From Aquatica leii (lineage: Eukaryota > Arthropoda > Insecta > Coleoptera > Lampyridae): 64,000 nt of DNA. Location: NCBI GenBank assembly GCA_035610365.1, contig CM069435.1:17163123-17227122 (forward strand). Direction: 5' to 3'. Shown here in pieces: positions 35,030 through 45,559 of this stretch. Below the pieces are notes generated by a model that worked only from the letters and a program-made list of their open reading frames with translations, ran no database searches and was not told the DNA's origin. A program made the position numbers and the translations under genes. Numbering within the stretch: the first letter of the stretch is position 1; the number at the start of each line of letters is the position of its first letter.

Positions 35030-36858
35030 AAACACAATATTACATACGTAATATAATGCACAAGGTTGATTGCCATTTTCAAAAATAAGAATGCAGTCAG
35101 ATTAAATAAACAATTTACACACTCTAATTAGTTGTCACGCGTTTTGAAAAAAAAAACAAAACAAAATGATTACTTTACCAGAGTTTTATAACGGTTCACA
35201 ATTCAACAGCTTCTAAGATTATGACACGATTCGAACTACGTTGCCACATCCTTTCAAATGTAAAATTTTCGAAGTTGAGATTTCACTTTTGGAAATGTGG
35301 ATCCACAGTTTAAAAACTGTTTTTTTTTCAACAGTTTGTTGCGTTTGCGATTTCCTGTCATACCTAAAGAAGACTTACAGCAGACTGGATTTGCAATAAA
35401 AACATTTCGCGACGTGAAATAATCGACATGCATTTTTATTACATTCTCTAGGTGTTTTTAGCGTGATCTTTCGGCGCAAAAAAAGTAAAACTAATCTTAA
35501 GCGACCCGTCAGTTGCTAAAGACCAAGAAAAGAAAATATTAAATTTTCTCTCTGTTTACAACAAAAAACCAAACAAAAAACCTCGTTAAACGATAGAATT
35601 AAATTTAAATAGTTATTCTCAGTTTTCTCGCGTTAGACAGTATTTCAATTTATCGTATCTCTCGTAGTACAATAATCAAATAAAAAACTTACAAACGCAT
35701 ATCCAAATAAATTTAACTAATTTCTGACTTTTCAAAAGAAAAACTTCCGTATGCAAATTTTTTCGTAACTACGTAAACAAAATGTATAAAAAAGATGTAA
35801 GTTATGTAACGGTGTGTTTTGCAACTCAGTTTTATTTCGAATTAATACAAGATGCTTATACATTTACGTATTAGTTAAAGCTATTATTCAATAAAAAATT
35901 GTGGCTATCGAGGGATGATGTGCGTCACTTAATGGAAGTCGTAGCAAACAGTTGAATTTTATTTCATATCAGGTAGTTTTAGTCTGGATTTTTTCTATTT
36001 CAAAATCTGGCGCGTGCCCTATATCCTATTCACTTTTATACGTTCGGCGGTCGTATACCACTGTTTGTTTTTTTAAAGACGATACTTTTTTCTAAAATAA
36101 GGATTGCAAGATAGTGGGCGACATATCGATATAATTAAAATACTGATACAGCAAACCTATTTTACCAGTAATTGTTATGTCGCTCGTTATCTTCGATCAT
36201 TAAAATCTAATAGCGATTGGTCGCTAAGTATAACGAGAGTGTTATAGCATCAGGCTGGGTAAAGTAAACCCAATAAGAATAACAAATAAACTATTACCCT
36301 AAAACGTTGCTATATAGAGGAAAGTTGCACATATACATTTTTATAGAGGTCAAAGTTTATTATAAAAAAGTCCGCGGATGTGTACAATTACCTTCTATAG
36401 TTTAAAAGTTACAAGTGTGCAAAGTTACACGATAATGTCTTACATTACATTAAAATTCTGTAACTCTTAAACTATTAGATATATATATATATATACCCTC
36501 CCGCAGTTTTTTTTCCAGTAAATTTTGTGCTCTATAAATCTATTTATGTGCAATTTTCATCTATATTGTACCGTTTTTGCAACGTACAAGGCGAAGCTCC
36601 CGCGGATGTGATTTTGCAATTACTTTAATTATTTTTTAGTTCTGCTGAGTGAAATTAAGATTTCTTATATTTTTAAAACAAAACAAATCATAAAGAATAT
36701 CTTGTTTAATAATAATAAACATTGCATCCAAAAAATACAAAAATGAAGTGAAATTGGGCACCACCGCAAGTTCCAGATTTGTTTCATCTGAGCGTTTCAT
36801 CGTTTCGTTACACAAGCCTTCGAATCAAGCTGCTTATAAGTGTTTTCAACACTAAAAG
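35030..36858 (+). repeat. Inverted repeat arm B (partner of arm A)
   Basis: Reverse-complement and colinear match to 718-4935 without the piggyBac insertion. It keeps the central palindrome (36369-36520), which includes a short (AT)n at about 36479-36494. No coding domain is recognised; the open frame at 36779-36985 has no assigned function. Confidence 0.7.
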
Positions 36859-37323
36859 ACAGAACCATCAACAAAGAAGGCGTAGAAGAGCTTACTACGC
36901 AACACCATCACAGTCAATGGAACGAGTGTTACCGTTCTACGTAAGGCAAGTAGTAACAAGGCAAACACACGGCGTAGTGAAATAATATATTCATAATTTT
37001 AAACACAGACGAGTAAAATAATAACAATATACACACAAACATACATAGATTGGTATATAATCTAACTTAAACGTAAACGTTTGGTGAGCACTGAAACTCA
37101 GGTGTTCATTAATTGAGAGGAGTCTTGCGAGCCAAACATCGACTGTCGACTCGTAGCTTTGGTAACTGCTTATAAACCCTTAGTCAAGCCGGAGGCCTCG
37201 AGATTGAAGATAGATGGCGCGGCTTGGTAGGGCTGCGGTAACAGTTCCCCTCTGCCGCCGCTCAAGAGTGAGCTCCTAAGTGGTTGCAGCTGGTGGCGCT
37301 TTAGCCGGGGCGGGCCGCAAGTC

Positions 37324-38440
37324 GTGCACGTAAATTTTTGCCCATTCCATATTTACCGATTCGATCCAGTAAGCACTTACTCTTGCGGACTGGATTATTT
37401 TGTACAGTCCGCTATATTTCTCTGCAAATTTTTTTTGCGAACTCCTGGAGGGTTGTCTCCATCACGATATCTCTTATTTGGTATTGCGTCGTTTCTGGGT
37501 ACTGTTGGCAGTTCCCCATTCACTGGTCGTTGAAGTCGTTGACCCTGTAAAGCATCTCCAGGGGTTGATCCTGTAGCCGCGTTTTTCGAGTTCTCAGCTG
37601 TTAAAGCATTTTTGAAAAGGCTTCGTTCCATGTTGATGAGTCCTTCTGGTATAAGTGCACACGTAACTTCTTTCTTAATCTCCTAGTTTCTTCTTTCGAC
37701 TAGGTTAGCTTGTGGGTGCTATATGGGCGTTGTCCAATAATATGAACCCCATTTTCAAAGTGCTCATTTTTGAAGTGCTGCATCCCAAATAGCCGAAACA
37801 AATCGTCTTTCATTGTCGCCAACGATGACTGTGAGATAGCCAAACTTGAAACACTTCCCGTTTTAAGGTTTCAATAACGGCCGAACTAGTTATCGTCTTC
37901 ATTGCGAAAGCTTCGACGCAACGGCTGAATAAGTCGGTGACTATCAGTATCCATTTTTGTGCAAGCTTTGTGGGTGTGTACGGTCCCATTAGATCGACTT
38001 ATACTACTTCCCACGACAGTGATAGGTTTCTTGGCCGGTTAGCGGTGTGTTGCTGAAGCGGTCCCCTCTTCACGGCTCCACAAACTGAACACGTTTTACT
38101 TAAGTTTGAACGTCGCGTATTCGTGGCCACCAAAACCTTTCGACGATTGCCTTAAGTGTTTCTTCTGCTCCCGGATGACCGGCGTCATGATTATCATGAT
38201 ATGCGTACATGACCGGCTGTCTTAATTCGGTGGGCACGAAGAGCGACACAAAGTCTTCTGCAACCTGGTACAAGTAACCCTCGTGTATTCGGTATTCTTG
38301 GTGCGTAGTGGGCCATTGGATTGGACTTTTTTTTAAGCATAAATGATACGTTGGATTCTTAATGGTTTTGTTGACTGGTGACGGCGACACTAACCGTTCC
38401 AAGTTGGTCTTAAAAAGTTCTTCCGCGGAAAGGTTTTGTG
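37324..38440 (-). pseudogene. Integrase of gypsy element III
   Basis: The H2C2 zinc module region reads YHDNHDAGHPGAEETLKAI (about 38170-38230). Further on, in shifted frames, come VDLMGPYTPTKL with the first core Asp (about 37995), VGDNERRF with the second (about 37820) and HPQANLVERRN with the Glu (about 37700). Several stops and shifts make it non-functional. It is a different family from the other two gypsy elements. Confidence 0.8.
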
Positions 38441-38452
38441 AAAGGTGATCTG

Positions 38453-38848
38453 TTAACTCGTTCTTTTTGTCTGGGCAGTGTCGATGTCAAAATTAATTTC
38501 TTGGAGAAGCAAGGACCACCTCATCAACTTGCTTTTTAATTCTTTAGCGCGGTCAAACCAGGTAAACGCTATATCGGTGAAGTTACTACCTCTCTTGTAC
38601 TTCCCTTCGTGCTTTTTCGAGTTTGAGTTGCTGCCAGCTTTACAGTATTTACATTTCGGTCGTTTTGACTGTTTGCTTGATTCTAAAGTTCCTGACGCTT
38701 TATAAGTTTTATCTAAATCCGATTCAATTGATCGAGCCTTTGTTATCAATTCATCAAAGTTTTTAATCAAATCTCTCGGGGCTCGACCTCTAATTTTTGG
38801 ATGTAGAAAACTATAGATCATGTCTAACTTAGATAGTTCTTGTAACAT
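38453..38848 (-). pseudogene. Gag tail fused by deletion to RNase H end
   Basis: One open frame joins a gag C-terminal segment with a partial zinc knuckle (PKCKYCKAG) to FTDIAFTWFDRAKELKSKL, the end of a gypsy RNase H domain. Protease, RT and most of RNase H are absent, so this frame is a deletion junction rather than a natural protein. Confidence 0.75.
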
Positions 38849-38898
38849 CGGATAATTTTTCGACGGTAATTGAGATAGTAATGCTCGGCAGTGACTAA

Positions 38899-39532
38899 AG
38901 GCCGATTCTCATTAGAGCATCACTAAGCAGCGCATCGCAGCGCTGCGCGACGCAGCAAACTGCTGCTCATAATTGTTAGCGGGTTATTTAGTGCAACCGT
39001 TCTCACTAAGACAGCGCAGCACAGCGCAGCGCAGCGCTTCGCGTCACCTCAGAAGGCAGCAAAACTTGAATTGTCGGGTGAGCATTCTTTCGCTGCTTGC
39101 TGCTTATCAATACGCAGCAGGCAGGAATGTGCTTGCAACAGAATTCAGTAGTTTCGTCATTTTTAACTCTTAAGTCATTATATATATATAAATTTGCAGT
39201 AGTAATAGCTCTTTTGTTCCCTAATAATTTTCGTTTTAAAACCCAGTCTTGCACGAAATATATCATGCATCCAGTATTTTCGTTGTCGTTTCGTTTTCTT
39301 GTTTTCTAGATCGTGGCATATCATGGCAAATGCCAGCACATCATCATCCGACGATGAACTGCTTTCGTCACCTGTATACATCGCGCCGGGAAAAACGCAA
39401 CTAAATGCTTACGACTTGATTTTTGCTGCTTAAGTGTGAATACCCCTACAAAATTCTGCTGCTTGCCACAGTTTGCTGCGTCGCGCAGCGCTGCGACGCG
39501 GTGCTTAGTGATGCTCTAATCAGAATCGGCCT
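38899..39532. mobile_element. PIF/Harbinger-type MITE, 634 bp
   Basis: 64-bp terminal inverted repeats (left 38899-38962, right 39469-39532, three mismatches) beginning AGGCCGATTCT, flanked by a 3-bp TAA duplication (38896-38898 and 39533-39535). A TWA duplication is typical of PIF/Harbinger. The inner part of each TIR is a GC-rich run of GCAGC/GCGC words. The interior keeps a transposase N-terminal fragment (next feature), so it looks like a deletion derivative of an autonomous element. It lies inside gypsy III gag. Confidence 0.88.
39178..39381 (-). pseudogene. Harbinger transposase N-terminal fragment
   Basis: 67-residue frame with SSSSSDDDVLAFAMICHDL and KYWMHDIFRARL, resembling the N-terminus of PIF/Harbinger transposases (DDEALAFALI...RKYWVHDIF). 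The DDE domain is missing. It starts within the MITE, consistent with a deletion derivative. Confidence 0.65.
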
Positions 39533-39599
39533 TAACGAATTCATCGGTTGATTCTCGTTCAGTTTGTTCCTTTGAGAAAAGATCTTTAAAAATCTTATG

Positions 39600-40071
39600 A
39601 GGAGCAAGTTTTTGCCAAATGCATGCCTTAAACCTTTTCAGGCATCCTCCCAAGTCTTCATCAACGACTTTGCTCTTTGAAACTAGATCGCTGCACTACT
39701 ATCTAATATTATTGGTAAACCTCTTAAGGCATTCTCATCCGTAATGTGAAGACATTCAGTATATATCGAAATTGATGAATGCGTCAACATTTTCTTTCTT
39801 CATACCTGGAAAGCGAGACTGACATTTTGTCAAACTTGCCATCTCAGAATTAACTGCAAGTTGTGGGGTAACAGCACGACTTTGATCTGAAACCATTTGT
39901 CATTTTGTATTTAGCTTCTGCACTACTAGGGTGATTCGTCGGAACTGACTCCGCAACAGATGTGTCCTTTGAAGTAAGTACACGACGGCGTAAATCGTAT
40001 CCGTGCGTTAACGGTTTGCTCTTAGAAGGAATCGTGTTGCAGCTGTGTACACAATACGAAAAAGAAACCAA
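39600..40071 (-). pseudogene. Gag N-terminal part of gypsy III
   Basis: Minus-strand pieces in more than one frame: YDLRRRVLTSKDTSVAE (about 39990), then shifted DGKFDKMSVSLSRYEERK (about 39820). The order relative to the gag tail at 38560-38848 and the primer-binding site at 40292-40311 supports a gag identity. No conserved zinc motif lies in this part. Confidence 0.5.
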
Positions 40072-40399
40072 ATTGGATAAAACTCTCCTCGTATCTAAAA
40101 TAAGTTTTGCATTATACGTTCCTTCATATAGATAGTTTAAAATAATATAAAAGTTTTGACCAGAGTTTTTCTGTATATCAACACGTGGTGAAAACAGGGT
40201 TATGTCGAATCTTTTCTTCCACCACAGTAACCAGCAGCACCTTGTGATGAAAAAACACTTTTACACACTTCTTTAAAATATCAATATCTTTGGCCACGAG
40301 TTGGAGCGCCACTTGTAACTTAAGTTTATTTTATTTTATTTTAACGTCTAACGTGGCTTCTGCACTTATATCATAGTATACTATTTAATATTCTGTAAA

Positions 40400-41825
40400 T
40401 AATTCAACAACTGTAAACGTTGTAATATAAACATTAAAATCTATAATTTTTCACTTAAAAATTGCGACGGCTGATAACTTTAAGGGCCATACAGTAAATA
40501 AAATTTTTTTTTCTAATTTAAAAATTTAAAAGTTGGTATCAAATGTGTATTTTTTAATTTGATACTCTGAATTTAAAATATTTATTAATTAACGTCTTTG
40601 TGCAAAAAATAAAAGTATATAAAATTTATTTTTAGACTTGTTCTTTACGTTTAGAATAAATTAAACTTTTGGACGCAGAAAGTAACAGTTTTTCGACTCT
40701 GAAGTCAAAATAGATATTTAATTACATTTATAAAATAAGTAAATGCAATTAATGATACATAAACTAGTAACGAACAAATGTAATTATAATTTTCCCAACA
40801 TTCTTTATTTATTTGGTTTCTGTTTACTAATTCCTTAATGAAATTAGCACGGTTTTTATTTGTACTGTTGTTTATAATTTAACCATTGTGTATTTGTTAA
40901 ATAAATAATTTTATTAACGCAAATACATCTACAAGCTTAATGACAAATATTTGTGACAATAATTTTATTTGAAAACATAGACAGCTTTAAAAAACTTGTT
41001 TTTAGTATTAGTAAAAAAAACTTATTTTTTGCCAACACAATTTTTAGTAACTTATTAAAACGCAATTGGCAATGAACAATAAGTTTTTTTTTCACATAAT
41101 AAATAATGTAAAAGTTTATAAAAAATATGTAAATTTGTGCAATTCCAATTTTATACAAATAAATGAGGATTCTTTAGTTCTTTGATAACGTCGAGTTTTT
41201 ACAACTCCCTCAAGTACTCCAAGCTTATTTTCAGTTTGATTTAATACTTCATCTTTGTCTTATATCAGAAGCTTATGTAAATTATCGTATAATTTACCGT
41301 TTTAAGCAAATAATGACTTTTTGTTTGTTACATTTGATTGGCGATTGTATACTGTTATGAAATATTTTAATCCGTCGTTCATTATTGTTGTTCTACATCA
41401 TTAGCGTTAATTATGACTTTTAAACTTTTTTTTTAATTAATTTTGTTTTTTAACGTAAATTAACTCAAAGTATATGACGTGTATAAATCGCCATTATTTC
41501 AAATTAGTTAAATCAAATTATTTTGTATATGTTAAAATATATTTGAAACTTTTAATAATAATTAGGAGTATGGTTAGAGCACGCTTATTTTATTTATAAA
41601 ACAAAGCATTTAAATTAAATAAATGTTTACGTTTGGCATTATTTACGTTACCGAGTAAATAAACAAACAAAAACGTAAAGAGAACGCACATCTGATATAG
41701 AGTACCAAGTTCAAGCATTAACATTGAATTATTTTTGTTTTGTTTTGTTGTTTACACAACATTAACTAATGGAAGTAGTTTAGCATTAACCCAATCGAAA
41801 TTTGTAACAAATTTATTTGCATTAC
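40400..41825. other. AT-rich DNA, no recognised gene
   Basis: Nothing with domain similarity; the open frame at 40937-41158 is low-complexity. Confidence 0.45.
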
Positions 41826-41931
41826 ATACAGGGTGTTAAAAAAAGAGAGCATAAAATATTTAAGGAGTAGGTTGTATGAACCAAAATAAACGCTTCTAAC
41901 AAAAACAAAAAATCTAGTCACATGGGATGTC

Positions 41932-42060
41932 TCAGGCACGACATCTTAGTCTGAAAGATATTCGAGCTCTTTCTAAAACCTCTTTATTGGCTTGGATTTG
42001 TTGGCTTTTTTGAGTAAGTCGTAGCTGCAGCTCTTCAAGGCTATTTAAAGACGGTACGCG
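41932..42060 (-). pseudogene. Mariner-like transposase C-terminus
   Basis: RVPSLNSLEELQLRL and EVLERARISFRLRCRA match the usual C-terminal segment of the same transposase type (EEL...Ri...vlervr.s...RC). It is separated from the rest by the MULE insertion; the frame happens to run on into the MULE arm. Confidence 0.7.
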
Positions 42061-42104
42061 ACATTTGGGCGCCGGCGTTTGGGCGCTAGGCGTTTCGGCG
42101 CTAG
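42060..42104. repeat. MULE left arm
   Basis: About three GC-rich units (ggcgccggcgtttgggcgc and similar), the inverse of the right arm at 44031-44149. Confidence 0.8.
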
Positions 42105-42230
42105 AAAAAAGTTGAATGTGAAATGGGATTCTTATGTTATTGGGCAACATTTTTTGACACGGACCAGATCAAAATTTGATGTATGTACTACGTTGGTTAA
42201 CAAAAAATGTATGTAAGTACAATTGCACTT

Positions 42231-43639
42231 TCACTCCATTAAGAAGCCATGAGAGATGCCTCTGAGATACTCAATGATTGTTCGGTTTTCAAAGTCTTGA
42301 ACAATTGTGGTAATTCTGTTATCCGCAGCTTGGTATTTTGCCATTTTATGAGGAGGTGCTTGGCCACCTACAAATTTTTCATACAATGCGTCGCGTCCTT
42401 TCTGGACGCTTCGCAGGCCGTCGATAAATTTCCACAGCGATGGATGGTCCATACCTAATTGGCACTGCAAACTACGATGAGCAGCCTCCGCAAAATTATT
42501 GGTACGATATTCATTATTACGCACTCTTTGGTACACGTTCCAAATATTTGGCGAAAATAACGCCCTCCTGCGTGTGTGGTTTCTATTTCGCCTTCCAACG
42601 TAGTTATCTTCGAACCAGTTTAAAATTTGTTGCAATTCGTTCGGTAATTGTGCAAAAAGCTCTTCAATTGCGTCATCAATGTGATCTAGAGGAGTAAAGG
42701 CTAATGCAACTATCATCCGTGCAGAAAGAGAAAATTCGGGATGGGTATTATATTGTACCGTCAGCCCATGACTGGATATTTGTTTTTTAAAATTTTGAAC
42801 AAGATAAAACAGGCAGCCTAGTAATCGTGCCGTTGGAAATGCTTCAGCAATTGATCCAATTACGGCTATTTTGTAATAAACGAAACAGTTTCAGGTTAAA
42901 ATTGCGGCCACATTTCTTTTATAATCGTACCGATCGTACGTTTGCCGTTGCTTGTTTGGCAATAACGCGTACAAAACTGGAAATACGAATCCACTCCTGT
43001 TTGCCAAAATAACGTAAATTTGGTGGAATAACGGAGGCGCTTGCCGAAATGTTCCATCCATAAAAATTTGTTTCATGTGCTGGCTCCATCGTGCGTTATC
43101 TTCCCTCCCAAATATTAATATTCTAAATGGGTCCGGCTGCTCTGATCCGGTATCCTTCAATAAGAACATCTCGGATTGTCCAGGAGCACATTCGTATAGT
43201 CTGTACTCTTCCGGAATTACTAACACTTCCAGATCTATCGGAGTTAGGTGTGCAGCAGCGATACGGTTTCGCGTCCGCTGACAATCTTCTAATAGCATCC
43301 TTGTTGGGCAACTGCCCTTGAACTGCAGGCCCAGTGCCTTCCAGGGCATGGTTAAGAATTTGGACAGGAGTCTCCATGATTTGTTCGCGCACGTCTTTTA
43401 TAATCAACTTTTATTTTAGAAACACTTACGCTTGGCGCACCACTACCATGATTGTGGTTACCCGAGGAGCACAAATATTTGTCATCCACTGTTGTATGGA
43501 CACGACCTAGGCACTTGTTCGTTTTTCGCTCACATCTCCAAAATTTTTTTGTTCCATCTTTGCTTGCTTTGTCAAAAACGTACATGTAATCATTATAAGA
43601 CACCTTCTTTTTGTTCCGCTTACTTTGAGTATTTTCCAT
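42231..43639 (-). pseudogene. MULE transposase with N-terminal FLYWCH domain
   Basis: The start at 43639 (MENTQSKRNKKK) leads into a FLYWCH zinc finger (SYNDYMYVF...FWRCERKTNKC...HNHG). A frameshift near 43390 leads to ETPVQILNHAL...GQLPNKDAIRRL, and another near 43290 to PIDLEVLVIPEEYRL, DPFRILIFG and IFMDGTFRQAPPLFHQIY, whose Asp is the first MULE catalytic residue. Around 42890 a deletion removes the usual second-Asp region; the frame resumes with AEAFPTARLLGCLFYLVQ and continues to LRGISHGFLME, including NNFAEAAHRSL. FLYWCH-MULE proteins are common in arthropods. Not functional. Confidence 0.85.
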
Positions 43640-44030
43640 AATTGAATGTAGACTTGAACACTATTACGCTCACAAAATTATGACAACAAATATCTGCAGA
43701 CAACTGAAGAGATTGATGTGGAAGAATAAGTTTAAATACTAAAATATTCTAATTACACTAATCTTCTTAATTGCTTTCTGAGCACACGACAAGAGCTTTG
43801 CAAATAATAATGGGTACCTAATGATTCCAATTATCAGAATTTACACTAATCTTCTGAATTGCTTTCTGATCACAGGACAAGACAATAATTAAAATATTTT
43901 CCAGATTAAATGTACAACAATTACAAAAATACCGATATTGCAAAATTTACTTTAAATATTCAATAACATAAAGGATAATGTAAAGTAGCGTTTTGAAAGT
44001 GCGTTGGTAAAATTTTTTTGCATAACATAA

Positions 44031-44149
44031 CTAGGGCGCCGAAACGCCTTGCGCCTAAACGCCCGGCGCCCAAACGCCTGGCGCCCAAGCGCCGTCGCCC
44101 AATCGCCGGCGCCCAATCGCCGGCGCCCAACCGCCTACGCCCAAACGTC
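44031..44149. repeat. MULE right arm, GC-rich tandem array
   Basis: About eight diverged units of roughly 13-15 bp (ggcgcccaaacgcc, ggcgcccaatcgcc and variants). It is longer than the left arm, which matches its inner part in inverted orientation. Confidence 0.85.
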
Positions 44150-44165
44150 CTGCTTCGATTTACAG

Positions 44166-44975
44166 AAGTACCATAGGCTAATGTTTTTAAATATACTCAA
44201 AGAAAGAAATCTATTGGGTTTAAATCTGGTTTGCCTCTTTTGACCCATCTGCGTGAAAAAAATTGATGTAAATGCTCTCTAACGACAATCGAAAAATGAG
44301 GTGAAGTACAATCATCGTGAAACCACATTTGTTGCTTTTGGACTAAAGGAATGTTGTCCAAAAGATTACATCTAGTTATGCACTTAGTTTAGATAAGCAG
44401 CGTCTGGTAATCGGTTTGGTAAAACAACAAAACTTTGAAACCCGTTGTCTACAAGACCCATCCAAATGTATAATAAAAAACCTGTTTGACGTGTAGATTT
44501 CATTAAAGATAGAGGATTCTCGTTCAAACATGCGTATTATGAAAAGTAACAATTCCATTTCGGTTTCATTTTTAAAAAGGATGTTCAGTATCGTGGTGTA
44601 AGAACCAGCAGCAAAAAAACTAAACGCACTAGATCAAATGCATTTAAGGTTTGTACTCGTTGTGCATGATTTAGATCAAGCACCAGCTCATGGAAGATTT
44701 TCCAAACAAATTTAATACTCTATCCATGCTAGAATGTTTTCTTCTGCTCTAGGAGTAGATACTGACCTTGGTCTTCTGGATATATAGTGCTGTTTGCTCA
44801 ATAAACCGACATCACCTAATCTTTGGCGAATTTTTCCAAATATACGATGTAAAAGAGTTTGGCAATTTAGATAAGTTTCAATATAAAAACGATGCGGCAA
44901 TCCCATAAGCATGTCCATACGTGAAATGCATGTCGGTTAATTCTTCGTTAGAATAAACAGCTATAGCAAACAAAA
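44166..44975 (-). pseudogene. Mariner-like transposase (DUF4817-type N-terminus), larger part
   Basis: In order: ELTDMHFTYGHAYGIAASF and RIFGKIRQRLGDVGLL (N-terminal helix-turn-helix), RPRSVSTPRAEENIL (linker), HAQRVQTLNAFD (about 44640), NENPLSL (about 44510), LDGSCRQ/YIWMGLVDNGFQS in alternating frames, and the catalytic motifs WFHDDCTSPHFSIVVREHL (about 44320) and PDLNPIDFFL (about 44200). This order matches insect Tc1/mariner-superfamily transposases that start with a DUF4817 domain. Numerous stops and shifts. The tail continues at 41932-42060 across the MULE. Confidence 0.82.
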
Positions 44976-44999
44976 GTTTGTGCAATGACAACAAAAGTC

Positions 45000-45540
45000 A
45001 AAGACTTAGAACCGGGCATTGTTAACTTTGACAATGTAGTTAACTACTTGAACACGTCGTTAAGTGTCGTCATATGTTGTCAAGTACAAAATCAATTGTT
45101 TTCCTGACGACATTGTCATATCGATAGCTACGATTTAGTTAACAACGGCGTTAACTAATGATCAACCAACTATTATAAGATAATGCAAGTTTTCGCAAAA
45201 TTAAACGAAAAAATAAAATTCCGAAACCGGTTTGCAAATCCATGTTTATTAAGACTCTTTGTTTATTGATTTTTTTTAATGAAGGTTTCCGGTCGTGCTC
45301 GGGACCTCTTGGTTCTGCCTATTTTGAAAGCAACCTGGATCACAGTGAAGGGTTTCCATCAGTTTGTTCCAGACTATTGTTATGAAAGTTGTTATAGCAT
45401 GTTCATCTCCGGTTGGTTTCTAGCATTTTTTTGCCATTGATGGCATAGTAGCTTTAGCTAAACCTTGTTTAAAAATAAAGATAATATGGTTGTGAGGTTA
45501 AAAAACATGCATATAAAAGTAACTTAGCATCTGGGGAATC
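45000..45540. other. Intergenic DNA
   Basis: No gene recognised. Short self-complementary words around gttaac and the gacaatgt/acattgtc pair occur at 45030-45150. Confidence 0.4.
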
Positions 45541-45559
45541 AGCGCTTGTAGTTCAGCCC

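Larger units (their letters stand above)
37290..40320 (-). mobile_element. Ty3/gypsy element III, internally deleted
   Basis: Order on the minus strand: gag pieces (about 40071-38560), then directly the end of RNase H (38460-38560) and integrase (38440-37300). Most of pol is missing. A TGGCGCTCCAACTCG-like primer-binding site lies at about 40292-40311 (minus). Element ends and LTRs could not be paired. It is interrupted by the Harbinger-type MITE at 38899-39532. Confidence 0.75.
42060..44149 (-). mobile_element. Mutator-like element (MULE) with FLYWCH finger
   Basis: About 2.1 kb, with GC-rich inverted arms made of GGCGCCCAAACGCC-like units (42060-42104 and 44031-44149) around a MULE-type transposase pseudogene. 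It is inserted in the mariner-like transposase, which fixes its limits to about these positions. A clean 8-10-bp target duplication could not be seen. Confidence 0.8.
41829..44990 (-). mobile_element. Mariner-like element split by a Mutator-like element
   Basis: The minus-strand transposase is in two parts, 44166-44975 (N-terminal and catalytic) and 41932-42060 (C-terminus), separated by the MULE at 42060-44149. A candidate terminus is ACAGGGTGTTAAAAAAAG at about 41830. The opposite terminus was not found. The break falls right after KTLAYGTSVNR and resumes with RVPSLNSLEEL, as expected for one protein cut by an insertion. Confidence 0.75.

Noticed and set aside
36479..36494. Microsatellite (AT)n as a separate feature
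   Set aside because: Very short and inside the palindrome of repeat arm B; not notable by itself.
43372..43429. 58-nt intron (gtaagt...ggag) joining the FLYWCH finger to the MULE core
   Set aside because: It would restore the frame, but the skipped peptide (KIKVDYKRRA...ET) matches what MULE proteins have at this place, and the acceptor lacks a pyrimidine tract. A one-base indel explains it better.
44031..44149. CRISPR-like array
   Set aside because: Units are contiguous, diverged and without spacers; they are an arm of the MULE in a eukaryotic genome.
43997..44243. Proline/arginine-rich peptide encoded at 44049-44243
   Set aside because: It is only translation of the GC-rich MULE arm repeats.
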